Assembly (NCBI RefSeq): GCF_024713975.1
Contig: NC_091107.1
Location: 15,117,501 to 15,181,500 of the forward strand
Reading direction: 5' to 3'
Source of the DNA: Paralichthys olivaceus
Taxonomy: Eukaryota > Chordata > Actinopteri > Pleuronectiformes > Paralichthyidae
DNA length: 64,000 bases
Below are positions 1 through 12,882 of this stretch, piece after piece. The notes beneath the pieces are model-generated. The model did no database searches and was not told where the DNA came from. It was given only the letters and a program-made list of their open reading frames with translations. The position numbers and the translations under genes were made by a program. Numbering within the stretch: position 1 is the stretch's first letter; each line of letters opens with the position of its first letter.

Positions 1-587
1 ATTGTACCTATATGTATGTTTCCAATTTACAAATTTTCTTTTTTTTTTCGTACACGGAAGACTTTGGGGTTTTAGATCAATCAGATTTTAATTTCTGATA
101 TTCATATTGATCTGTGTTATTCAGTTTAGGGCGTAGCACCTTGTGTATCAAATTGCCCTTCAATCACTCTTAGGGCAATACCTGGGCAATATGAAACACC
201 TGTCAGTCACAGATTCCAATGTTTTCTCACATACAAAATGAGTAGGTTCAAACAGAGAACTGCCAAAACAAAGGAATTGGCCTTGTGGTTCCATTAGCTC
301 TGGACTGTATTTACCATAAATATGGCTTTTTTCTAAATGAGGATCAAGCGGTGAGCACTGTGAAAAATGATTGAGTCAGAACAAAAAACACACATGACAT
401 ATGAATTTTTCTGAATATATCTATATTGCTTGTACTTTGAAAGTGTAACAGAACAGCTCACAAACATCTAAAAAGGAAATTTGAAGAAACTATCCCTGAT
501 CGCAGGGATTCACTCATCACATAAAAAGAAAATATCAACTGTGCCAGACAAAGTGTGACAGCAACGGTAAACACAACTATTCATTAT
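1..587. other. Spacer at the left edge
   Basis: AT-rich sequence downstream of rraga. No exon, RNA gene or clear repeat was recognised here. Confidence 0.5.
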
Positions 588-593
588 TTTATT
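588..593 (-). terminator. Candidate poly(A) signal of rraga
   Basis: AATAAA on the minus strand, about 240 bp downstream of the rraga stop codon. It is the nearest canonical signal seen after the gene. Cleavage was not verified. Confidence 0.45.
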
Positions 594-828
594 TAATGCG
601 CAGAGTTAGGACAAAAATTTCAATACACTGCATCATTGTTCAAGATACTGTAGAAATTAGACCAAAAGAAAAACTGATTTCATTCCGTAGTAACTGTGAT
701 TGAATGTGAAGATACAGAGGAGATGTGCAGAGCTGCACAAGTGTGTTGGGGAGCTGAGAGTCCGCGACATGCTGATGGCGATCTGTGTACTGATTTGCTG
801 AGAGTATCCACTGGGACAAATGTGACAG

Positions 829-3655
<2,827 letters not shown>

Positions 3656-4210
3656 CCCCCTCAGCAGACACGGTGTGGAGTGTTGCTGTGAGCCGCAGGT
3701 CAGGTGACTTCACTCGGCTCTCCTCTCTCCTTCAGCTGCGGAGCACACGCAGATATGTTTCACCTAGCTGACACTTGGCTCTGCTGAACCCGTGTCCCCT
3801 GATCCTGTAGATACGGTCCGTGGTCCGAACACTCAAAACCGTGGACGAGTCTAAATGATTAAACAGTCTGACGCACACATACAATAAATAATCAACATCT
3901 TATTTATGTTGGATAAACTCTTTTCTCTGCTACGGGATAAACACCTAAGCTAATGCTAACAGAGCTAGCACCACAGAGCAGATACATGTCAATGAGCTTA
4001 GCCAGGCTAAACGGCAAGCTAGCTAAATTGAAATCCGGCCGCGTGTCGTCTACTCACCGCGTGTCTTCTCTTCAAACAGGTTCCCACTCTGTTCTTTAAC
4101 TTGTTTTTAAGAATACACTTGTTCACGTTACTTGGTGGAAGCAGGCAGTGAAGTCAGGATCAGCTGCTTCCTGTTTACGCCAAAGTCACATGATGAGAAA
4201 CCGTACCTCT
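3656..4210 (-). promoter_or_regulatory. rraga promoter and 5' untranslated region
   Basis: Sequence upstream of the rraga start with scattered CpG and repeated GCTAAC/GCTAGC-type words at 3946-3970 and 3996-4025. A TCACATGA motif at 4186-4193 fits the MITF/TFE3 M-box consensus. A strong donor-like sequence (GCG followed by GTGAGT, minus strand) near 4058 suggests a noncoding first exon upstream of it that splices to the exon holding the start codon. The transcription start is not determined. Confidence 0.5.
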
Positions 4211-5133
4211 GCCCCGAGTGTGGTCTCACAGGCGCAGCAGACCGGATTAATTATTTATGTTACAGCTCAGTTAATAAAGAAAAAATAATGTGAAGGTTAC
4301 GACATCCGATAAGATGTAACTCTCGTATGTGTCGTTTTTGGAAGCCGAGAGTTAAAATGCCTTACAGACAGTACGCAGAGAAAAAATATCCCTTCTCACA
4401 TTCCTCTAAAATAGTTTTGAGTTTTCTCAATATCAGTGAATTTAAGTGTAAAGATGAACGAACTAACGTTTTTTAAATGTTAAGTATAATGCAACCAGGT
4501 TATTAGACCATCAGGGTTCAGGGGTGTTACAGTGGTGGGATGTAAATTACTTTTTTGTGACGTTTCAATCTTTCTCCACTATGTATATAAATAAATATAC
4601 ATATAAATATATGTACTCAATACTTGATTATTATTTTATTTTAAACGAATATAATAATAATGAGAAAGGAATTGGTAACTCATCCAATCAGTGCAGGCAG
4701 GTAACATTAGACCCGCCTCCTGCAGCGGCATCACTGGTGAAGAAGAATCACCTAAAATATTCTGAAGATTATAGAATAATTCTTCAAATATACGATTACG
4801 TTTTAGATGGCGTAATCGTATACTTGAAGAATTATTCTATAATCTTTCATTTGTTTTCCATTGGAACCACACAATGCTAATGTACACGCAATCAAATCAA
4901 ATACTGGTATATATACATAACGTTACATATACCTGTATAATATTGATTAATGACACCTTTCATTTCCTGGCCATACTTCAGCAGAAAAAAGCACTGCAAT
5001 TTCTGAGGTGTCACAGAGCTGTGGATATACGGTGTGTGAGTTTGTCACCACAGATTGCACAGAGAGATTCATATGGATTTACTGAAAACTATAAATTCAT
5101 TGAGAAGTCAAAACAATAAAAGTATTATAAAAC
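4211..5133. other. Spacer between rraga promoter and chmp1b 3' end
   Basis: AT-rich DNA without a recognisable exon. Apart from the hairpin at 4765-4846 nothing definite is seen. The open frames here are short and lack family similarity. Confidence 0.5.
4765..4846. repeat. Near-perfect 36-bp inverted repeat (hairpin)
   Basis: Left arm 4765-4800 and right arm 4811-4846 are reverse complements except for one A-C mismatch (4788 against 4823). The loop is 10 nt (TTTTAGATGG). It sits in the AT-rich spacer between the end of chmp1b and the rraga promoter. It could be a foldback or MITE relic, or a hairpin RNA if transcribed. Confidence 0.9.
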
Positions 5134-5139
5134 TTTATT
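5134..5139 (-). terminator. Candidate poly(A) signal of chmp1b
   Basis: AATAAA on the minus strand, about 600 bp after the chmp1b stop codon, giving a 3' untranslated region of ordinary length. Other signals are possible. Confidence 0.45.
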
Positions 5140-5741
5140 GTTTACTTACTTTATGTAATCTCCAAACTGAAACCCCCCTCCCAAACAATCAGTGACAACA
5201 CCAAAGATGACCAGACTCAAACACACCTAAGCTAATCATCTGATATCTTCTTAAAATTATTATTATTTGTCAGAAGAAAAATACAACAAATCAACACAAT
5301 ATTTCTATTCACCAGTAAGGAGGGGGAAGAGGGGGTCTTCCATTATCTGATTATAAGAGAAATGCATATATGCCTTCTGCAATCATGCACATACAAAGAA
5401 AATAACTGAAACCCATTATCCAAAAACTTTCATCTTATAAACCACAAGTATGCATAACTTGTATAGAAATAATATACAGGGTAATAACTGTTGCAATCCA
5501 AGTTATTTTCAGGTGTGGAGATTTTAAGTATACACATTTAATAGTTCTGTTAGCTTGGGGTGTCTAATTGATGAGGTTATCATGAGCACTGAACCAGTAA
5601 GGGCCGTTATGTGTGGGAAAAAAACAATAATAATGTAACTCCTCCAGACAGATATGAGATGTAAAGAGGAGCGAAGACATGGTACAGATATAAAGTGTTT
5701 GGGAGTAATATTCAGGTAGTGACGTCCACTGCAGTCCTCCT

Positions 5742-8700
5742 TTACATTTGATCTCTGAGTCTGGCGAGCCTTTGAGAGAGTTCATCCTTTGGACAAGAGA
5801 GAGCAAAGACAGAAAGAGAGGATGAAGATGATGATGACAAAAGAATCAGGGTTATTCAGAGAATATCTTTCTCTACGCCTGGGCCACACTAGATGTCTGA
5901 GCGGCAGGTGTGCATCACACACTGTCGGCCATGTTATCAGCAGCTGTGCTTCCTTTCGAAATTCGGGGTCTCATCCCTTTTTTATCTTTGTACCACATGC
6001 AGTTTGCAGCAAATCAGACAGTGAAAATGATCTTTTACCACAGTTTCAAATGTCTATTTGACGACTTTGTCATAAACATAAATATTTGAAACCATTCTGT
6101 CCATTCATTCATCCATTCATTTTTCTTCAGTTTCATACCGTAGAGTTCTGGCATTTAGCAGAGTACATAGGCCTACTTTTATTCGAGGAAATACAGTAGT
6201 CATACCAGAAACATCACATAGCAGCTCAACAGCAGACACATTCCTTCGTGAATAACAAACGCCTGCAAGGTGCAGTTGTTCAGCGATGCAGCGTCACGTG
6301 CTGCACACGCACCTGGTGTGGCCCAGGAGCTACGCTTTTTGCATTTTTAAATTCTTTGTTTTTACAAACTTTGTTTTACATTTACTTGTGACTAAAGTGC
6401 AAAACAAGGATGTTGTGAGAAGTAGGAGCGTACCTGTTCTGCAGAGGCCACGCTGGTACCCACTGATCCTGTCTGTCCCTGAGGGAGCTCCATGTTCAGG
6501 TCCAATCTAAACACACAGACATTTCAAACTTACTTTTAGATTAAAGTCACAGTGTCTTTGCTTACACTCTACTAAATAATACAGTTTTAAATATTCCTCA
6601 AATGTCTGTCAAATTCTTTGACATAACAACACTGCAATCTATGCCTGAAGTCTATGAATTCAAATATCTGTATATCTATACATAAATCTTATATTATTTA
6701 AACAAATTCATTGGGAAAAAAATTGATAAAATAAAAACGTACCCAGCTTCATCGGCCATTTCATGCAGCAATGAGTCCACTTGGTTCTGAAACACACATT
6801 AGAAAAAATTGATATACAGTGAATTTGTTGAAAACACAGTGAGACCACAAGAATGACCAGAAGAGCAGAGACATGTACCTGTGGTGTTGTGAGTGTTGTC
6901 GTGCTGCTCATGGTGTCCTCCATTTGGGCTGTCTGAACATCCAGGGTTTCAAACTGCCGTTCAAATTTGTCCATGAGAGCTGAAATCTGAACGCAAAGAG
7001 GTTGATGAATAGTATGATGATTCAGAGACAAAAAGACTAAGGGGAAATACTACTTTTATATGTAAATGCCACTCACCTTTTCTAAGTTCATACTCTTCAG
7101 GGTTATGTCCATGCCTTTCACCACTCCACCCATAGATTTAGTGACCTGTGAAATAAAATTATCAAAATTATCATAGATTCAATTATCAAAACAGAAATCA
7201 AAACTAAGCTTTGAGTCAGGATTGCTAATGGTCAGCCAGTAACTGATTTGCTAGGCTTACAGCAATATGAGCCTGTTTTCAACGTACCTGGTTCAATGTC
7301 AGTGCAGTTTGAACCCTTGCTGCGACTGCATCTACCCGAGCGCTCATCCTCAGGAAGTTCACAGACTGGTTCTTCTGTCTGATGGCGTTCTCTGCATGGA
7401 TCCTCGCCACTTCTGTATTCCCCTTCTGTATGGCCTAGAGACGACACAATAATAATTTGGTTCAGTAAAAAAATAACCAGGAAGCTTCTTTCAGTAATGT
7501 GTTATTGTGATGACTGATTTCAAAGGTGCAACTTACTTTCTTAACTTTCAATTTCTCCGCTTTTTCATCTTTGTCACATTTCGTGGAGTTTCTTTTGAGT
7601 TCTTTGGCAGCAATTCTTAAATTGAAGAGATGTTCTGAAACATGAGGTTAAGGAAGAACAAAGTCCAAACAAAAACAACAATTTCTTGTTTCGGCCATCG
7701 GTTATGTCCTGTGGTATTGGGCCGCCCAGCTCATAATATCAGCCAACCTCGAGATAATTTGGGCTCTACACCACTATAGCACAAAATGTTTTCCACACAT
7801 CAAACCTGGAGCCTTCTAGGTGCTTTTAAATACTAACAATTATAGAGAATGACCTGCTTAGCTCAGTTTGTAATCCAACCTTGGATCCATATTTATATTT
7901 TCTTACCTTAATAGGTTTAATACACAGCTAGACCGATAAATCTGACATGCTGATATATTGGCCTCGGTGTGCATGTCAGATGATAAGTACCAGGAAATGT
8001 CAGGACTGAATTGCCAAACTAGTTTTGAGGCCAGTTGCAGGCAGTTTGTCCACCAGAGAGCAGTGACAAGTTTATTTGTCAACTAGATAATGACTAGATG
8101 CAAGTGTGCATTCACACAGTGAATATATACAATAAATAAGAAAGAAAAGGTAAGAGATCAGACACAAGATGATTGTGTTAAAAAAAATCCTATTGGACAA
8201 CATACTTGATTTTGAACTCAAGTATTATTATTGATAAAGAGCTTTTTTCCAATTTATTATTTTGTCTAGTAATGGTAAGCATGGTAATGACGTAATCTAT
8301 GATGTTTATTACGCAGACAAATTACCCAACCAGCGACATCAATAAATGGTTAAACGCCTCTTGAATCAATGTGTTTGAATCATGTGAACAACAGCTGGAG
8401 ATCTCTGACCCTGTCACCTTTAAACTACATGAACTACATTCAGTGCCTTCAGGACGTTTACACATTTATTATAATATCTTTTTTTAACTATTTCAGCTTC
8501 TTGTTTAATTTCAGTTTTAAGTCTAAAACCCCTGAATATGTCAGTTCAGTTTTGGAACACCTCTTGGCTTTGTATCGAGGCAGAGGCCAACACAGCTTTT
8601 GTTGGAGTTTCCCTTTAATTCGCCTGTTGGTTTCACTCGTGTTAAACCTCCATGGTGTTAAAAAGGATCACCAGGTAAAACACACACCGGCCCTGTTGTT

Positions 8701-9066
8701 CCTCAGTGAGAGTATCCTCTCACATCCTGGCTGCGTTAGTAAACCTGTGACCCAGCCGCTGTCAGCAGCAGTCGGGTATTTCCAGACGTGAGTATCGGAG
8801 CCTGTCAGGCCTTCAGCCCGCGTCTCTGCTCCGACGCCTGGAGTCGACTAGAGACAGTGCGGGTCCCTTAAAAAGACATTAGTTGTTTCTTTAGCGAACA
8901 TGAGACCCATTGATCTACGTTTCACACGTCCGATGCCCATGAATCCCACCGACAAGCACCGTGTTGTTGTCGCTGCCGGAGCGCTCTGGCACCGACGTTA
9001 CACCGCAGTCTCACCTCCTTTCTTCTCCGCAGTTTTTAAAAGGATACTGTCCATGGCGGAAGGCAT
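5742..9066 (-). CDS. chmp1b: Charged multivesicular body protein 1B (ESCRT-III)
   Basis: ESCRT-III subunit that polymerises on endosomal and other membranes and recruits VPS4 and MIT-domain proteins such as spastin. Eight coding exons join in phase: 9048-9066, 7537-7634, 7288-7434, 7077-7145, 6879-6986, 6743-6786, 6434-6506 and 5742-5786. They give 200 aa; human CHMP1B has 199. The start region MPSAMDKHLFNL matches the family MSNMEKHLFNL, so the ATG at 9066 is preferred although the frame stays open upstream. The basic N-terminal helices include CDKDEKAEK and [12 protein letters not shown]. The C-terminus [14 protein letters not shown] (187-200) is the MIT-interacting motif. The sequence is CHMP1B-type rather than CHMP1A-type ([10 protein letters not shown] and [21 protein letters not shown]-type tail). 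The first donor (A followed by GTATCC) is weak but restores the Lys codon of the family. Confidence 0.95.
7695..7985. repeat. Possible degenerate interspersed repeat in chmp1b intron 1
   Basis: Contains oppositely oriented words built on CGGCC/ATCGG and CCGATAA/GATATATTGGCC that remind me of the TATCGGCC-type repeats scattered through fish genomes. A further copy-like word (CACATATCGGCC) occurs near 17434. No clear ends were found, so this is tentative. Confidence 0.3.
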
Positions 9067-9880
9067 CCTGCTCCTCTCGGTTGATGTCGCTGCTCTGCTC
9101 GCGAACACCTCTCCAACAATAATCTGGGAAATAAAGCCGGACTCGTTGGCTGAAACTTCTGTTCGGGTTTCGGTCGTCGAGTTCTCCTGCACTTCCGGGT
9201 GTCTTTCCAAAATATCAGCGACGTCATCGTCACGTGGCCGCGGTATTCCGTTTGACGTCACGAGGGAGCTGCCCCCCCCCCCCCCCCTCGCGCCTCCTCC
9301 CCCCGCGCGTAAAATATGAATGAAAAGCAGAAGAAAGAAAAACAAGCTGTTGACAAATAAACACTTTCAACGTGTTTGTTTATTTGTTGTTGTGTGAGTG
9401 GGTACAACCAGATGGGAGCGGGGGCGGGGAGGTGGGCGGTGATCGCGGCTGATTGATGATCAGATTTACGGTGTGGATCGCGGCGGGGAGAGGGGATGAC
9501 TCACTCCGCCTGATGTGATGCTTCACCCCGCATCGGCTCCTCGGCAGTGCGGTGGCGCGCCGGTAGTTAAAGCCTGACACGTCGGTGCGTGTGCTCCTCC
9601 ACCGATACACAACAAACTTTATTTAAAAGCAGAGAGGGGGAGAACAAGGGAAAGTGTTCCCACGCACACACACGCGCGCACGGTTTGTATCCAACTCGCG
9701 CGGCCGAGCGTCGTGATTTACCGTATATTTCGTGACGCCTGATTGCCATGGAAACAGTGCTCCCTGCGCTGAAGTGTCCGTGTTAAGTTCAGCATCAACC
9801 TCTCAGCGGGGGTCGGATAAAAAACCTGTTGGCCACAGCTCGCTGCTTATTTCATCTCCTGCCTTTACTTTCCACTTTCG
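9067..9880. promoter_or_regulatory. CpG-rich divergent promoter region of chmp1b and tent5d
   Basis: GC- and CpG-rich DNA between the chmp1b start (minus) and the tent5d first exon (plus). Sites visible near the chmp1b side are a full CRE palindrome TGACGTCA at 9253-9260, a second ACGTCA half-site at 9221-9226, an E-box in the context GTCACGTGGC at 9229-9238, and an ETS-type ACTTCCGG at 9191-9198. A run of about 17 C residues lies near 9271-9287. An A/T-rich TATA-like word (GATAAAAAA) near 9816 could serve tent5d. Promoter activity is inferred from position and composition. Confidence 0.6.
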
Positions 9881-9896
9881 TCTGGACACACAGCAG
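9830..9896 (+). other. Putative noncoding 5' exon of tent5d (3' border only)
   Basis: The sequence CACAGCAG followed by GTGAGC is a good donor at 9897, downstream of the CpG-rich region and upstream of the acceptor at 12871-12873. The left end given here is only an estimate. Spliced to 12874 it leaves the tent5d start 9 nt inside the second exon. Confidence 0.45.
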
Positions 9897-12873
9897 GTGA
9901 GCTGTTTTTTTACTGTGTCTCATTCTGACAGTTATTTAACCTCATTGTTGTTGAGACAGTTTAAGGCATAATATCAGTCTTTGTTTTGGGATGGCTGTCA
10001 ACTTAAAAGCTGCGATCATGTGTTAAATGTACCGTAAAATGCATATTTGAACTAATTGGAAGCATCGTGTTAAGTTTAGAGCACAATTGATTCCACATTA
10101 AAAAGAAAAAAACAAATGGCCTGTGCAAAAATGCTGCTGCTGTAACAGTTTAAAAAAATCCACACATATAAAAACCAGATCACGAATAATATAATCTGTG
10201 ATGTGCTATATTCAGTCCAGCAGGTTTAGTGGTCAGGCCCCCTGAAGTGGTGCATTTTGTTTTTTGCGCACAGGGAAAGGATCCAGGAGAACCAGTGTGT
10301 GATGCTTCGTTCAGTGGCTGTATGACTCATATAGTCTTATCTATAAAGAAGCCAAGAGGCTGAGGAGCAGTCCTGCTGCAGGACCGAGCTGATGTATCCC
10401 GGGAGATTCACTAGAGGCTGCTGTGGGCCACACTTCCACATGTGCCCCGAGTCACATAGACCACAGAATCTACAGCCACTGAACTGAACCACCTCCTCAC
10501 TGGTGGGGATGACCGTCAAAATAAACTGAGGAACGCACGAGGCTGTCCACGCACTGTGCACTCAGCAGATGATCCGGTGCTGTTTAAAGATGCATCACAT
10601 GGCCAGGTCCGTTTGAAAACAATACTAATATAATCAACACATATCACATAATATTACTCCTCTATAATAACTATTTATACGAACCTTTTATCACCCTATA
10701 ATCTTAAAACACATTTTAAACAGTTGCATAATCTGCTCATCCAAATTATATGTAAAACTGGTAAAGGAACTTGATGGAACAGGGATCATCTTTAACGTGA
10801 AATGATAATTATAATAATAATAATATAGAAGAAGCCTCTTGGATGAGAGGTGAGAAGTCTTCAAGAAACACAAGCAAGTCCAGCTTCTGTATATGTACAC
10901 TTACAACTCCTAAGCATACCATGACCTGGATGACTGAGAATATTCACAGAAAAACTGATAAAATACTTATACAATTAGCAATGATATTACTTAGAATGGC
11001 ACTCAGTATAGTGCATACTGCCTTGGTCAATCAGTACTCTTGAGAATCCACATTTAAATTCACAACATCCAGGTTTTTATTTGGGTCTGCACCAAATTGC
11101 ACCCACTCATAAATATCAGTCCCCTAAACACTATCTCGCAACGTTAAAGTAGGTGAAAAATAATCATGGATCCACCCTCAGATCTGGAGCCACACCAAAA
11201 TTGAATGTGCTCTTCCCTGGTCCATACCACATCCTTCCAGCAAGTTTCATGGTAATCCATCAAGTAGTTTCAGTGATGTTTCAAGAAGTATAGATCTCCT
11301 GAAGTTTTTAGGAATTGCACTGATATACACATCTCTGCAAAAGCATTATGTGAGTATTGTTATGGTGGAGCAGAAAAAAAAAACCTTTCAGTTTATATGG
11401 TGTGCATTTAAATGTACACAATCAAGCTCCTTTCTGTTTTTGGTTGTGAGATTATTTTTTCCAAATTATTTGTTTTAAAGGAAAAATCCAGTGACAACTG
11501 GGTGAAATTTACCCCCCCCCCCCTTAAAGAAATGTTTAGTATGATGCGCTGATGTTGGCTGACGCATGAAGGCAGAAAAAAAGATAATTAAAAGGACTTT
11601 ATAACGAGTTGAGGGATGATGAGAGAGCATTCATTTTTCAAAACACCCTGAGGATCCTTAACTGATCCCTCATCCCTGCTGTTGTCATAAACATATCTGA
11701 GTGTGAGGATCTTTTAAAGCTTCCAGCAATAGACAAAAAAAAATCTGACATTTTCTTCAGTAGTGAGTGAGTCAGAGAACATGGCGTACTCTTCTCCCTC
11801 TCACAAATACATTGTCACATTATAACAGCAGGGATAAACACATCGTCAATCAGCTGCATGCTGTGTATTAGAAACAGTCAAGTGTACAAGCACAGCGGTG
11901 TATGCTTGCTCTGGCATGACAAGCTTCAGTGCTCAGATTAACACACGTGTGCAGCTCACTCAGCTCTCATACATCTCTCAACCAAGGTTGTCTCTGTGTC
12001 TGACAGCCAGTGAATGACACGCCTGCAGGTGAGTCACCTGTAGGCAGCAAATGGCTGCATGATCATGGAGGAGATTCAACATGGCGGCTGCTGAATGTTT
12101 CCAGCACGTCAAATGGCATGAGAGGCAGTGGCCAGTGCAACAGGAATGTCCCGTAACAAAAGAGTTTATTTTAAAACTCACAAAGCATTCTGGGAGGAGT
12201 TGGAAAGAAGGCCCAGTCATCTCATTCATAGCTCAGCTACAGCCACACCTTACAAATTAACTTTCTGCATTAGATTAGAAGTTTAAAAAAGTATTTTATT
12301 AGGACTTATCCATAGAACATTCAGTCATGATCTGTGATATAATTTCTTGTTGCTTATTTAGTTTTCTGTTCAAGCCAGTGTTTGGTTTGTCCATTCTGCA
12401 ATACTGTTGAAACATGGCAGTGCAACATGGTGGAGAACCAGTTCTTAATGAAAAGACCTCGTTTTAAAGTTATAGAAACAACAAATATTTGATTCATATT
12501 ATGTCAATAGATCCTCCATAATTCCAGACACTGATCCTTTGATCGACATACTGCAGTCAGCATGGGACATGCTGCTCACATGTATTTATGGATTTGAAAC
12601 TTTCAGGACCTGAGGAAGACCAAAAAAGACAAGACATTCAAGAAAGCAAATGAGAGAAAAAGGATAAGAATAAAGGTGTATACAAGGTGATAGGATAATG
12701 CGAAGTAAAAAAAAAGTGATTTGTTACACATTGCCATTTGTAAAGGGCATCTTGCACCGAAAACAAAAGGGCAAGGCTATTGGTTTATGTTGCTCTAAGA
12801 AAAAGCAGTGTTTGTTAGATTATGGCAGACGTTAGCTGTGGTGTGATAAATATGTCTGACCTCTCTTTCACAG
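9897..12873 (+). other. tent5d intron 1
   Basis: About 3 kb between the presumed noncoding exon and the coding exon. It contains a C homopolymer of about 13 near 11511-11524 and ordinary AT-rich sequence. No coding exon was recognised. It ends in CTCTCTTTCACAG. Confidence 0.45.
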
Positions 12874-12882
12874 GTAAGGAGG

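Noticed and set aside
8369-8791. 140-aa plus-strand open frame
   Set aside because: It lies inside chmp1b intron 1 on the other strand, is hydrophobic by AT-rich composition, and matches no family that I know.
12822-12879. Upstream ATG of tent5d at 12822
   Set aside because: It precedes the acceptor at 12871-12873, so it is intronic, and its frame differs from the TENT5 frame.
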